Assembly: GCA_935421135.1 (NCBI GenBank)
Contig: OW285194.1
Coordinates: forward strand, 7,026,376 to 7,090,375
DNA: 64,000 nt
DNA from: Bugulina stolonifera
Lineage: Eukaryota > Bryozoa > Gymnolaemata > Cheilostomatida > Bugulidae
Direction: 5' to 3'
Position numbers and translations under genes: made by a program. Shown here in pieces: positions 23,245 through 36,500 of the stretch. Every line of letters begins with the position of its first letter. The stretch's first letter is position 1. Below the pieces are notes generated by a model. The model did not search any database, was not told the DNA's origin, and worked only from the letters and a program-made list of their open reading frames with translations.

Positions 23245-25293
23245 GATACTAATTTTTTAGCATGCATGAGTTTTTTTTTTTAAACAAGTCGAATGTACAT
23301 GTAGCTCAATAAATATTTCGAGGAACCACAGATGAGTAGAGAGAAAGACCAAGCCTCCACACCAGCTTCTTTTGTAATAAAACTGCAATCAAACTAGTGA
23401 GGCAGTGCTTTTTGATATTTCCTGCTAATTCAGTGGTGCTGATGTAGATAGTTAGATTACTGCCTTCATTTCAACCCAAAATAATTACTGTGTGAAAGGG
23501 AAAACAGATTGTAGTGCTTACAAGTATGAGAGCTAGGCAACCCAAAGCTATTTATTTGACGGCAAGTTCAAAATGAAAGTGAAAAAGAGAAAAGTTGATG
23601 ATAAGGGGAGAAAGACTTCCCGGCTAACAAAGTCAAGCGCTAAGCAAAGGCAATCACACCTTGTATAGAGGAATAACTCATATAAAATAAAATAAGCCAG
23701 AGATGCCATTAATTTGTGTATATACATGTATTACCCAATTTATCAGCAATAATTAAAATGTAGAACTCCTTCTACTCTGTCACCTTCCGTTATTCTGTAG
23801 AGTGGAGATAGAACAATGTACTACATGTAGCTAGTATACCATAGAGTAATTGTCATTATGTAGTGAACATTGTTATTAACTTCCAGCTATGCTGAACTAT
23901 GGTCTGAAAAACTACTATCAAACCCCAAACAACATGACCGCTCCCATGCTCTGTACCCATTCATGTTTGTATTTTGTATTTTATATGACGTGTACAAAAT
24001 GTAAAATGCTACCCGTACAATTATGAGCATGAACATGTGCATGAAATTCAGATGTCAACAGGCGTGTGCAAAAAAGGGGTCCTGATACATTTCAAAGCAT
24101 TGTGTACAGTATAATAGTGACATGGGGCAACAAGGGACTTTTTAGCAGTGTGTCTATTTATTTCTCTATACACAGTGCACATGGGTTCGTGTATATTTTA
24201 GCTGATGCATTTCTTCCCTTCTGGAGCCTATTTTGAAGTTATTTTCATATTTTCAAATAAATAGTTACTTAAGAAGCATTTGGAGCTTGGATTCTGTAGT
24301 CAGATTTACGCTGGTAGAAACATTACTTGGATGTTTTTATACCATAAATCAAAACAACTTCAGGTTTAGAAAAATAACTAAGTTGCCAATTGCCCAGTAA
24401 AAATAAAATATTACTACTCACAGTGTCAGTAGAAGTATCGAACGTTTGAGTTGCAGAAAATGGTCAACTAAATATTGATTTCCCTCACCACTACATGCAT
24501 AATAAACATGTACACATACATGTACAACGTACATAGCATTTGCCTTTTACTCACAATGAAAAGTTAATGTAGTAAACAATAATATTGTCAACAGTATAAT
24601 ATTCCATGCTATTCCTATGTTAACGTTGCAAGTGCATCACTTACAATGTGGAGTGAGAATTATTTGGGGTTGAATAACAATATCCAACAGTGCACTGCAA
24701 TTTCCCATATCTTAATTACCAGAGATACAGTGCACTACACAGTCATGTAGCGTGCAGTAAGATACCCCAATGCAATAGGCTCAATTAATAACCGTAGATG
24801 TGAATTCAGTTCTTACATTGCACCCCCTCCCCCTCCCCCCCCCCCCATGGTTCATCAATGTAAAAAGTAGATATTCACTTTCTAGAGTGAGCTAAGCTTT
24901 ATAGATTTCGAATGAGTGTTCACGCTTGCAAGTTCTCTCTTTATACATGTAAATTATCGACTTGAAAGGAGATATGACGCTTGATTACTGTGCATACTCA
25001 ATGCAGCCTCTCTTGTTTAGGTGTGGTATATTATGCTGTCCTACTATAGGCAGAGTTGTGTTCTCGTGTCCACATTTGACCAGCTGACATCATTCAATGC
25101 TTTGAATTCAACTGTTCATGAGACACAACTGCATGCTGTAAGATCGACAAAGGAAATTCGCGAAACTCTGCTGTTTACGTAGAAGTACTGTACTTGAGTA
25201 CGATTTTGAAAGCTAATGATTATTTTTACAGAATTTACTAATATATATACAGTGTAACTGTATGGAGACTTTGGTAAGTGCTTTGACTTTTCT

Positions 25294-25359
25294 GGGCTTT
25301 CGAAATATGAAAGCCCAAAAAAGGTGTTTACGTGTCTTTGTCATGTAAACACCTTTTTT
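25294..25359. repeat. Two adjacent perfect hairpins
   Basis: GGGCTTTC (25294-25301) pairs with GAAAGCCC (25309-25316) and is directly followed by AAAAAAGGTGTTTAC (25317-25331), which pairs perfectly with GTAAACACCTTTTTT (25345-25359). The second stem is 15 bp with a 13-nt loop. Its origin is unknown: possibly ends of a deleted inverted-repeat transposon. Confidence 0.8.
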
Positions 25360-25500
25360 GAAATGTTCAATGTTCCCTCTGGCCTAACTATTTTGGACAT
25401 CTAGATTGGTTGGTTCTATAGTCCTATACCTTTAAGATAGCATATTGTTGTAAACATAGGCATAATCATAATCATATATAAAAAGACGAAACGATACAAA

Positions 25501-25985
25501 GCCTGCGGTCTGTCATCCTCCAATCAAATTTGGGGTCGAAAATCGGAACAATTTATATGTGTTGCAAGGCTGCCAGGGAGGATTTTGGCTCTAAGCCTTA
25601 GCTGCCCTCAGACCCTAACTAAGGCGGGGTGAGTACTCAACCCATGCTACCTGCCAAAAAGTGTTAGAATTAGGGTTTTGCCGGCGGCGAGACCCTCTTG
25701 GACCCATGACCTGTGATTACGTTGCAATGCTGCCAGTTTGGATCTCCGCCCCGAGTGGTGCTGAGATCATGGGACCGGGTCCTCTGGTATCACCGCCGGG
25801 GCGGGTTCGTAGCCTTAGGCCCTCAACTGTCATCAGTGGCTGGTGGGTACCCGACCCACCCCACCTGCTATATTGGCGCTGGAGCTTGGGCTATGGACTT
25901 GAAGTCATCTCCATAATACAAAGAAACACAACTCCTAATGGACTCACGGTTACTTGCCTGCACGACTACAGGTCATCATGACACG
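25501..25985. other. GC-rich island, probable interspersed repeat
   Basis: This ~480-bp segment is visibly GC-rich in an AT-rich region and has two imperfectly similar halves: GTTGCAAGGCTGCCAG...CTAAGCCTTAG...CTACCTGCCA and GTTGCAATGCTGCCAG...GTAGCCTTAGG...CCACCTGCTA. Overlapping short ORFs of 106 and 67 codons exist but look like base-composition artefacts. I suspect a transferred or transposed fragment (for instance a LINE or DNA-element piece) but cannot name the family. Confidence 0.5.
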
Positions 25986-26924
25986 CGAGCAAAGCAAACA
26001 AATACTGTAGTGAGATTTGCTTCGCAGACTAAGCACGAAGTGCTTGTTAGTTTAAAACATGCAGTTCACTAACTGACGTTAGTTACGTATACAAACCCAG
26101 TTATGGAAAATTTGCTTGAAGCGGTGTGCAACAACCTCAAACTCAAATAATTGCTATCAAGAATACTTTTTCAGAATTTAAAGCATCTAAAATGTTGAAG
26201 AATATTCACATGCAGCTTTCTAATACGGCGTTGAAACCCTTTATTGCTAATACAAATGCATGTAAATGCGGTGATTCTAAACAGCCTTGATCATTATTTT
26301 AAGTTGTAATGACAGCAAGTCAAATGCAAATTGCATGATACATTTAGTACATTTGTATGTGTTTGTAGATGGTAGAGGTACATCTGTAAGTAGTGCTGTA
26401 GTGGATGTACCGTACGTTTAGGTGAACATGATTGTGCAGTGTGTGTTTACATTAATATTCTCAGTCGCTGAAACTTTGGAATAACCCGCAAATGAACATT
26501 GTATCGCACATTGACATTCATTGTTTGTCAGTTTAGCTTTGGAGAGCTAAATAGTGCCTTGAGAGCAGCATTATACTTTTCCATGAGTCATTTATTCAAA
26601 CACGAGTATGGAGCTACTGGTACACCTTGTATTCCATAGATGGCTGACATTTTTATTGAGGTAAAGTTTAATCTGATTGCCTTGAGATAACCTCCTTACT
26701 GGCACTAGGGAGAAAATAAGGTCTATATTAATATGTAGCTAGGGCCCAGTTTTACAACAAATTCTCACAATGATTTTTATCAGAGCAAACACAAGCTGCA
26801 CTCACTTCTAAAATAGTTCAATATTACCAATCGCATTATTCACTTAGGTTTTATTGGTCAAGTTGGACAACGCATGTGATATATGAGATAAGACATCCAT
26901 GTTAATGTTTGCATGCTGGAAGAA

Positions 26925-26930
26925 TTTATT
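26925..26930 (-). terminator. Poly(A) signal, lectin copy 2
   Basis: AATAAA on the minus strand about 100 bases past the stop, in the context shared by the array. Confidence 0.7.
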
Positions 26931-27030
26931 GTATTTTTATCATCATCATCATTTGTTCACAATAAACTGTTTTTAAAACAGAATTGCAGACACATTAAAC
27001 TGAAGAATATGTTGTGGGCTGTTCAGAGGT

Positions 27031-28299
27031 TTAAGGATATAGTTCGGGCTCTTGCTGCTGCTGCTGGAGCTGCTGCTGCTGGAGTTGCTGCTGCTGCAGT
27101 CGCAGTCGCTGTTGGAGAGGCAGGGTCTTTGGTATTTCTTCACACATGAATGCTCGAGGGATGTCACAGGGGAAGTCATCAATCTTGTAGTCGTTGTCTA
27201 TGTTACGCATCTGGAGACAATTACCATTTCCATTGGGTTCACCCTTCTGCCAGTCCATGTTAGTAACTTGGCTTGTGATTCGCCCATCATGTTTCCATAC
27301 TCCACCAATCTTCTGGGCACCAACCAAGATCTGAGTCTTCTTCACACTTTGGAAATCTACAAGCGCAAAGTGGAGAGTTGTATTTTTTAGTTTCACATTG
27401 TTTAAAATAGTAGTTCTGCCAGTTATTCAGAGATTCTACCCGGTAATACGCAGGTCCGCTTTGAATTTCTATTATTTTGATACCAAGTTTTTACAAGGAA
27501 ACATTATGGGTAATATACTCTAGTAGATAGAACATTTGCTGACCATTAAACCTAATAGTATGCAACTACTAGCACAAAATATACGACATTGACATCTACT
27601 GCAAGCCTTTAAGAGCTTCACACATTATGTCATCACCAACGTATAACTAACATACTCAGAAGATTTAGGAAAGCTTGGGATAGCTTACTGTAAATTAATA
27701 CTGACATTAATTCTTTTTATTTAAATTGCAGTTTATTCTGATACTCACCTTGGTGCGTCCTTCTCAAATGCTTGAGGAAGTTCATAGTCTCCAGGGTGTC
27801 AAACACAACAAGTGTCTCTCCATTCTGCTGACAGAACTGTTTTGCCTGGTTGAAAGTCTTCTTCTGCACAACCAATCGGATGCAAGTATTGGTGTACGGA
27901 TTCACGATGGCATTGTATGACTTGCACATTACCGGAACTGTAAGAGAAATGTTAATCACATGTGTACACAATTAAAATTAGTCTATAAAGTACATGTATT
28001 TGCAAGTGCATGCTCACGGTGCATTGATGCCGCTAGAATGGGTGATTGGCTAAATAGAGAATCTGGTACAATTTAATAAGTTACTAATATTCATGGGAAT
28101 GATTGTTTGTACATTGCGTTATTATAAAAAGAAAGCATTAGTCGCAAATGTAATGTATGTGAATATATATAATTTTTATACAATTAAATAGAATGACAGT
28201 AACATAATACTTACGACAGACATCTTTGCTGGTACGTGTGCTGCTCACTGCAACCACCAGAACCAAGCCAAATGCAAGACCGTGCAATATGTTGCCCAT
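27031..28299 (-). CDS. Secreted C-type lectin with short Q-rich tail, copy 2
   Basis: Exons 28215-28299, 27749-27937 and 27031-27356, with the same phases as copy 1; 199 residues. It keeps the MGNILHG-type signal peptide and is the closest relative of copy 1. The domain carries VMC...NTC, AKQFC, WQKGEPNGNGNC and DDFPC...FMCEE, so the calcium/carbohydrate site looks intact. The tail is different: leucines break the glutamines (QQQQLQQQQLQQQQQ pattern; longest run five) before EPELYP, because CAG codons are interrupted by CTC. Exon 2 ends in RTHQG where other copies have RTNPG. Confidence 0.9.
27357..27748 (-). other. Intron 2 of lectin copy 2
   Basis: GT-AG intron (donor GTGAGT, acceptor TTGTAG on the minus strand) with no coding content recognised. 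Confidence 0.7.
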
Positions 28300-28368
28300 A
28301 CTCAGATAGTAAGTTGAACTATAGCTTAACTCTCAGAGTAGAATGTGGAGATAGGTAACGCTCCTCCG

Positions 28369-28381
28369 CTTATATACCCTT
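28369..28381 (-). promoter_or_regulatory. TATA box, lectin copy 2
   Basis: AAGGGTATATAAG on the minus strand, about 75 bases before the ATG, aligned with the other copies. Confidence 0.75.
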
Positions 28382-31300
28382 GGAAGGTAGAGTGTAGATC
28401 ATGTTGCGATCATAAAACTTTTAATGTGCTGGTAGTAGTGACCTACAAAACCTGTTTTGATAGATTAATAACTGAAAATAACAAAGATGCATGAGTGTAT
28501 AAATTCAACCTCTGTTAGTTTTCTCACACCATGGTAGCGACAGCTGAATGAGATCTGCTGCTATCAAACAGTTGCTGAGCGATGAACCTGAAAAACATAA
28601 ACAGAACATCTACTACAGGTCTATGGTGAATGATAACGGATCTGAATACATACATGCATTGCAACAAACAAAAATAACAGGTTTATCCGACGTATCATTG
28701 AAGCTTGGCTTACAAGGTGCCAAATGCACAAGAATTGTTAAATTGAAAACATACAGTCATGTACATTAAATCCTGGTGATTGAATTACCAGAGGAGCTCT
28801 TAGGTATCAGAATAACAAATATGTTCAAACAGGCCTGGCACCCTTTTATAGTTACTATCTTTCATGATTCTTTTAAATCATTCTAGCCCTCCTGATAAGG
28901 CCAGGCGTACGTTCTGTGTAAGATGCATAAAGATGTGAATCCCACGCATTGCCACCTTTCTCAAGAACAGATAGGCAGAGGCAAATTGAAATATTGTCAA
29001 TTCGTTGACACCAGTGAATAATCATTTGATGTACATTGTATGTGTCTCCAAATTTATCAAATTTATTAAAATATTGTTGAATGTAAAATCATGTAGCAGT
29101 ACATTCAAGGGTGAATCTACAACATTTCCTTTGTAAAATTTAAGTTCCATGACTTTTGAACACAGTACCATAAATTTATGTGTAATACGGTGTCATCAGC
29201 GACCTAGTACGTACCATTAGAACGGATTGCGAATATACATGAACTTATGAATAAAGCATACAAAGCAACCTAATTGTTAATAGTGCAGTATTAGTTACCT
29301 AGATAAGACCTACAATCAACCATGCAGGTAGGTCATCATTCTACACTAGTCTTACAATGTTACATTGGCACCGCTAGTACCTCTATCATGTTGCTTGTCT
29401 ATGAGTATTATATTATTTACTATGCATACATGCAACAGTGTATGTTGCACAATCTATTTGTAATTGTTTCAATTAAATACACATATAATGTGTATAATAT
29501 TTCATCTTCTTGTAGAACCAGGTAAAATGATATGTTATTGGCATGCCCATTGCGGAACAGGAGTGAATAAAAGAAGGCACTTCATATACAAGCCATGTAC
29601 ATGTACATGTAAATACACATACAATTTGCATGCTAATGTACATGTTTGCGTAATTATGATTTTATAATATGTACACATTGTTAGTACATGATTGTACATA
29701 CCACATGTCTTGTCACTTTTATGTAGCATGATTACTTATTTACCTGCACATGCATACAGCATGTGCACGTGCACCTAATGTATGTCGATATTGTAACAAA
29801 TCAATTTTTGTTCTTCTAGAGCTAATGTCAAGTATATTATAATATATTTTCGTATTTTCAAATAAATAATAGTTACCCAAGAAACATCCAGTGTAAGATC
29901 TGCCCTGGTCAGATTTATACTGGTAGAAACATAACTAGGATATTTTCATACCAATAATCATAACAGTTTTTTGTTTTGAATAATAATTAATTCACCAATT
30001 GCACAGCTCAAATGAAATAGTGATATCCAGTGTCAATAAAAATATCTAAAGTACTAGTTGCAAAAGTGATTAATTAATGTTGATTTTGTTCACCATGTAC
30101 ATCCAATTCATCACCTACCAACAATATACATGTAAACATGATCTAGCAACCAATAACGTAAAATTTCCAATAGTATATCTATCACTTTTTTCTCTACATT
30201 GAGAGTAAACCAGTAGTAATGTTATAGAATACCAGAATCTACATGTACCATTGCACTACAATTTAGAAAATCAATTATAATAATAAGCAGTAATTTTATA
30301 AATACAGCGTATTCTGTTTGATAACAGAATATGCTGTATCAATGTTATAACATTGATACTACATAATATATTGTAGATGTGTGGATGCAAGGGGAGTGGC
30401 GGGGGTTATACAAAGTATACCCGTGTGAGCATATAAATCATATTGAAGTAATAGGGAATTTCAGGATACAGTATTACACACCTCCTTTATTCCACTTCTT
30501 GCACTGCGCAGTATATCAATAATGCTTTTAGTTCTACTGATAGCATGACTTATTTATACTAAACAATAAATACATGCACGAGTTCTTATTCAGGTCTCAA
30601 ACACTTTTTCTGAAAATTGTGGAATTGTTTTCTCTTCTTTATTATAACCCCTTTCATCAGAGTCAGACTTATCAGGAGGCTCACACAATTGCAGTATGGC
30701 ACATTATACTTTGCTGCTATATCTGAGATTCAAGAAAAAGACAACAAGTCAGGTATTTGGGGTGTGCACAGTGGTTCGAAGCATCACAGCTTCGCAAGAA
30801 AAAGTTATTGCTGTGTAACAAGTACACGGAATTCAGCTCCAAATAAAGATATTCCAAACAGGGTATAGATGAAAATATGACAGTAATTTAGTTATTAGCA
30901 GTTGTAGCACTATCACTAGTTATAAATACACATATATGATAATATGCATGTACATGTATATCAGTGGTAGAGAAATTTTTGTGTTTTGTAAATCTGATAG
31001 TCCTAAGAAATTCATAGTTTCACTGTCAGAAGAAAATAATATGAATAGTATCAAAATATTTCTGAATTATAATTAAAAATTGTGTTAAGTAGCACTTGAT
31101 ATTGTAAAAAACACTTGTAATGCACATAGTGTACATCGATATCTGTAAATTACTTACAATGTGATCATTACAAGTCATACTACTATTTATGAGGTGACAT
31201 CTAGTGCACCTTCCAGCAATACATGTTATTACACGTACATGTACCACCTATATGACTACAATTATGGACAATGACATATACATGTAATTACACATGTACG

Positions 31301-32054
31301 TGTAGATGGTAGAGATACATCTGTATGACATAGTACTAGTAATTGTTTAGATGCATATCGTACATCTACTACATTGCACAAGTCATGTACAATGTACGTA
31401 CATTGTACATTCCTTTTGAAGTACATAATGTAGTACTCATAACGTTATGATGTCTGATTTTTGGGCATAATCAGTGCAACTTCTCCTGTTCAGGCTGATT
31501 AGCAATTACTACCGCAACAGACAGAGTTGTGCTCTCTTGCCCATACTTAACACTATTCAATGCTGCTTTGAATTAAACATGCTGAATAAGGCACAACTGT
31601 TTGATTCCTACTTTAGAAAAATTTCTTGAAATTTAATCATGTGCATTGGAAGAGTACAGTAGAAAATCCCTTAATTTCTTATTGTTTGTAAATGTTATTT
31701 AGCGATTGATTTTACAAGTTTCTGAATGCTTCTGCCATATTCAACAAAACAACTATAATATTGTTTTTTCTACATGTATATTGTAGGTCTATTATCACAA
31801 CATGTAGCATATTTATGATGTTTGATGTAGGAAATTTGTCTTTTCGAGCAGTCAGAGACTCGTTTCACATCCATGAGAATTGCAAATGCAAAAGAGAAGA
31901 CAACTCAGTGGTAGAAGCTTTCTTAGCTGATTAGGTGCAGTCACTGCTAAACTATCATGATTATCAAATACATGTAAATGGTTTTCATTGTTTGAATTTA
32001 ATGTACAAGTCATTTACAAGACAAGAGACTAATGACATTTGCTTGCTGAAAAGA
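28382..32054. other. Intergenic part of a lectin duplication unit
   Basis: No gene recognised. 29850-29960 and 31510-31600 are homologous to the flank of copy 1 (24.2 and 25.0 kb). Dense TACATGTA palindromes occur at 29590-29660 and 31225-31410. A double hairpin lies at 30306-30359. A short frame at 30662-30763 looks exon-like but has no partner. Confidence 0.5.
30306..30359. repeat. Two adjacent hairpins
   Basis: CAGCGTATTCTGTT pairs (one G-T) with AACAGAATATGCTG across a 4-nt loop and is followed directly by the palindrome TATCAATGTTATAACATTGATA. The arrangement of two neighbouring hairpins recalls 25294-25359. Confidence 0.75.
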
Positions 32055-32060
32055 TTTATT
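32055..32060 (-). terminator. Poly(A) signal, lectin copy 3
   Basis: AATAAA on the minus strand about 100 bases past the stop, in the conserved context. Confidence 0.7.
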
Positions 32061-32157
32061 GTATTATTGTTATCATCAGTAATTCACAATCAACTGTTCA
32101 GGAAATTAAATTGCAGACAAAATCAAGTCAAGAAGGTATTGCCGGCTGTTCCAACAT

Positions 32158-32178
32158 TTAGACATATTGCTCAGGCTC

Positions 32179-32223
<45 letters not shown>

Positions 32224-33419
32224 GAGCTGTTGCTGCTGCACTCTCAGTCGCTGTTGGAGGGGCAAGGTCTTTGGAATTTCTTCACACATGAACGCTCGAG
32301 CAAGGTGACAAGGGAAGTCATCAATCTTGTAGTCGTTGTCTATGTTACGCATCTGAAGACAATCTCCATTTCCATTGGGCTCACCCTTCTGCCAGTCCAT
32401 GTTAGTCACTTGGCTTGTGATTCTTCCATCGTGTCTCCATACTCCACCAATCTTCTTGGCACCAACCAGGATCTGGGTGTTCTTCAGACTTTGGAAATCT
32501 ACGAGCGAAAATTGCGTTAGTTGTATCTTTTTCTAGTGTCACATTGTAACAGCTATGTCAATATTACTTACACATTTCACATCCATGTAATTACTCTAAC
32601 ACATTATTATGTTGATGAAAAAGTTTAGCAGGGAATCATCATCAAATTGCAAATTGATAGAAGGGGTGTTGATTATTATAGCCAATATCCATGTACTATT
32701 TGAACACTTCAATGGCTTGAACAGAACAATGTACAAGCGTATAATTATATTTCTTTAATAGGTTTACGCAGTCATACCAAACCACCAGATCACTTACACA
32801 TGAAGACTTTATTTTAGGGAACCCAAGAGTAGACAATTACCAATATTAAGCTTTTAAATACATTGCACATTATATAAGTTGTATTGAATTCTGATACTCA
32901 CCAGGGTTAGTCCTTCTTAAATGCTTGAGGAAGTTCATCGTCTCCAGGGTGTCAAACACAACAAGTGTCTCTCCATTCTGCTGACAGTGCTGTTTGGCCT
33001 GGTTGAAAGTCTTCTTCTGTTGAACCAATCGGATGCAAGTATTGGTGTAAGGATTCACAATGGCATTGTATGACTTACACATTACAGGAACTGTAATTAC
33101 CAGAACATTCAGTTACAATGGCATGTTATCGTAAAACTTTCAGCCGGTGCTGGAGCAAGCTGTGTATTGAATAAAGTTTTACAACACAAGTTAATTCATT
33201 GCTATTGGTGCAAGGGATTCGGATAAGTTTACCCACTGAGGTTTTTTCCAGAAACTGGGAGTTAACATGAACAACAGTTATAAAAGTGAGGCAGCGTTTA
33301 TTTGTTTTATAATATAATACATTGTACATGTACTTACGGCAGACATCTTTGCTTGTGCGTGTGCTGCTAGCCACAGCCACCAAAACCAATCCAAACACAA
33401 TAACCTGTACTACGCCCAT
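32158..33419 (-). CDS. Secreted C-type lectin with poly-Q tail, copy 3
   Basis: Exons 33338-33419, 32902-33090 and 32158-32498; phases as in copy 1; 203 residues. The signal peptide is of the second subtype (MGVVQVIVFGLVLVAVASS), one codon shorter than in copies 1 and 2. The lectin domain has VMC...NTC, AKQHC, WQKGEPNGNGDC (D in place of N before the cysteine) and DDFPC...FMCEE; here HLAR replaces the usual DIPR between the last two cysteines. The tail has the longest pure run of the array, 15 Q with 13 CAG codons in a row, and ends EPEQYV. Confidence 0.9.
32499..32901 (-). other. Intron 2 of lectin copy 3
   Basis: GT-AG intron (donor GTGAGT, acceptor TCGTAG on the minus strand); no coding content recognised. 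Confidence 0.7.
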
Positions 33420-33486
33420 ACTCAGATATTAGTTGTACTACTGTAGAACTGTCAGAGTAGAATGTAGAGTTATGTAAATGCCCATG

Positions 33487-33500
33487 GCTTATATACCCTT
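33487..33500 (-). promoter_or_regulatory. TATA box, lectin copy 3
   Basis: AAGGGTATATAAGC on the minus strand, about 75 bases before the ATG. Confidence 0.75.
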
Positions 33501-36500
33501 CCAGAGCAATAACCCATATACATGTAAACATGTTTTCCCGTTTCTAGGGAGCATGAAGAACGGAATCATATAAATGTAAATGTACATAATAATATAAATG
33601 CAAATGTATATAATAATATACATGGTGAACATGGTAGAAACATGCATAATGTTATATCTTGGTAGAAACTGGCTAGATGTTTGTTTGTTTTTCTCCCAGG
33701 GAAACTAATCAAATGGTTGTCCGGCAACATAAAACTCACCTTCTTACATACATGTGCACAGCTCAGCACAAGCTGAGAAATAGCTGTAGTTCTATTTTTT
33801 GAATGCTGGTTCATACCTTGATTACAGGGAGATTAATAACTTGTGTTGCTTTTGTGTTAGAAAGTCTATTTCAACATACATGTATCAGTGGAGGCTGAAA
33901 TTTAATCTTACTACAAGAACGTAACAATAATTCTTTCTGTCCCATATACAATGTATGTGTACAGTTGTAATAGTGTCTTCCTAAAATGTTTCCTTCGCAA
34001 GTCTGTGGATCAAGGGTAACTGAGAAATGTCAACATAATGTCATGTCAGGTAGGTTCTGCCATTCAGTTGTGGGTTCTTATACAAATATCTATTACAGGA
34101 GGGGCAGGACCGCTGTAGAGAAGAAACAACCGTAGAAACAAGAATTAAAATTTGCAATACATATAGATTGATCACCATACTGGATGCTAATGTGTAACCA
34201 ATTAACTCTATGCACATACAACATGATTGTATGTATTTTGTTATGACACATAGAGCAACAGTGACTGTTTTGACCAGTATGGGTCAAAAAATAATGATCT
34301 CAAAATGGTCCCTCCTGGTTGGTTGGTCAAAGAAAGCCATCCTTAGTTTCTTGCAAAGAATAAGCATGTCTTGGCCGAGGTTGATGTGCGCACGATCTCG
34401 CGATGGGCCAAATACAATGTAGCAAAATAGTACCATGAAAGTTGCCGTTGCTTTGCAGTTAGGATGCTGAACTTTCATGAATCAGTATAACATGAATCAG
34501 TATAACAAAACTCAAAATATCCAAACCAATCCTGCCCCTCCAGACTGTTCTGAAGGTTTAATTCTATCAAGTGCCATCAATTGGTGGACTCCTTCATCTT
34601 GGCTAATCAATTGCCATATAGTATTATAATGTACATGTATTTAATACATTTGCTATCGTTGAGGTGAAATGGCGAAAAGATTTATTTTTGTGTTTATGCT
34701 TAAATCTAACAAACAAAATTCAATGTGGTGAACACAATCTAATGGTGGGCAACAAGTGTGCTGGTAGAAACAAAATATATTCAGTTTACTTTAGGAGTTG
34801 CTGAGAATTATTGATCCCTCTAAGTGACTGTGTTAAATGCAAATGTACATGCATTTCATTGGTAATATTATATTATTTTGGATGGTTAAAATAATAGCAA
34901 AAAGTTAGAAAATCTATCATTGACACTAAAAAGTTTTTCTTGGTTTTGAAATGAATAAATTACAATTATAAAAGTTTCCATTCTTTGCCTTGCAAGCAAA
35001 AAGAAGTGTAAAAAATTTTAGCTGGACTTGTTAAACAAATGTGATACATGCATTGCATATTGTGCATATAACCCAATTGCAATTAGAAAAGTCATTAAAT
35101 TCTTGTTGTTCTTCTTGCTAGAATGCACTTTCACATTGTGCGGACTGTTAGTTAATTTAACCTCATTTATTAGTCATAATTATTATAATGTTTTGCACAC
35201 ACTTGTAGTTATGCGGGAGGGGGGGGGGGGAGGGTCCGAAAGTGGTCCATCGACCTTCAGCTTTACATGCACTAAGTGCATGATAAGACTGTGACTAGCA
35301 AAGCTTATATGTGTACTTATTACTATGACCCGTAATTCCGAGCCATTCCTTATAACTTCATAACTTATGTTAGATCATACGCCAGTTAATCTGGTTTTCG
35401 GCTCTGTGAAGAACCTTGGCTAAGAAAGTCCTAGTTAGAACTGTAAGAGACTGTGAAAGAACCAGAAAGGAATGGACCAGAAGAGAGACTCAGCGACCAT
35501 TGGGAAGACACTTGATGCTGAAAAGGACAACGAGAGAGACGTACTCAGGGGGTTCTGCACCAGATACTTAATGCAACTAGTTGTTATTCGAAATTGTGCA
35601 TATAAAGTTGTATATAAAAATGTAAAAGTGTGTGTTGCCATCCATAGAATAAAAATTAACCACTGCAGCAAAATTCTCCCACTTATCTAGTTAATTTACT
35701 TTCAATGGGCAATCTGTCTACACGTATTAGCCCAAGAGACTTAATTAGGTACGACCAAGTATCAGGAGGGGTGATTGGGACAAAGTGATCGGCATCTGAG
35801 GTATGATGTGAAAAAAAGGTTGACTGCCTAGGTCAGGTACAAAAGAACAATGCACATGTATATAGGTACAATTGATGCATTATAAACAAGCATTACATAC
35901 ATGTACATGTATCCGCTTAACAAAGATTGTATATAGACTCGACCTTTGACCAAGCACTTCATTTCAAACACAAGTCTCCATCTGATGCCTCTCCTGTGAG
36001 TCTCTAGGTATTTTCTATAATATTAATTTTTTCACTGGCATAGTTCTGGGGGGTTTTCATTCTGACAAAATTGTTTGAATATCTTCTAAAATAATAGGTC
36101 TATTGGGGGACGTGGGTGGAATAGCTGGTATAAGTTCTCTAAGGGTACTGGTGCATGCACAATATAGTTGTCTGTTTTTTCTGTTCAGCTAAAAGGTTGG
36201 GCAACTCTTAAATTTGCACTAATCAAAATACCAAACAGTGACAGACAATTTCGGTTAGATTAGGTTTTGGATAAGACAACTTCAAAGCAGAGATCATATT
36301 GTGTAAATCAAACTTTCCAACACTTTCTTAACGGCTCGGCTACACGTCAGGCCGATTGTGCTTTTTCAACCTTTGAAGCCTCATTTTAGAGCAAATAAGC
36401 ACGACTTTTGTTCGACTTTGCAAAGACCAACCTGAATTGGTATTTTCGGAGAGCTGTGGTGATTGGTTAATATTAGATATAATGACTCTAATTATATAAT

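Larger units (their letters stand above)
22512..26924. other. Intergenic part of a lectin duplication unit
   Basis: No gene recognised. The stretch near 24243-24360 (TTTTCAAATAAATAGTTAC, then TCAGATTTACGCTGGTAGAAACAT) is homologous to 29850-29960 between copies 2 and 3, and 25040-25135 is homologous to 31510-31600. It also holds an AATT microsatellite (23224-23244), a C12 run, a double hairpin (25294-25359) and a GC-rich island (25501-25985). Confidence 0.5.

Noticed and set aside
30662..30763. Exon-like block reading VRLIRRLTQLQYGTLYFAA with a GT at its end
   Set aside because: The donor (GTATTT) is weak and no neighbouring exon in phase was found.
35430..35571. Hydrophilic frame reading VRDCERTRKEWTRRE that recalls a retroelement tail
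   Set aside because: Too short and without the diagnostic motifs seen at 3.8 kb.
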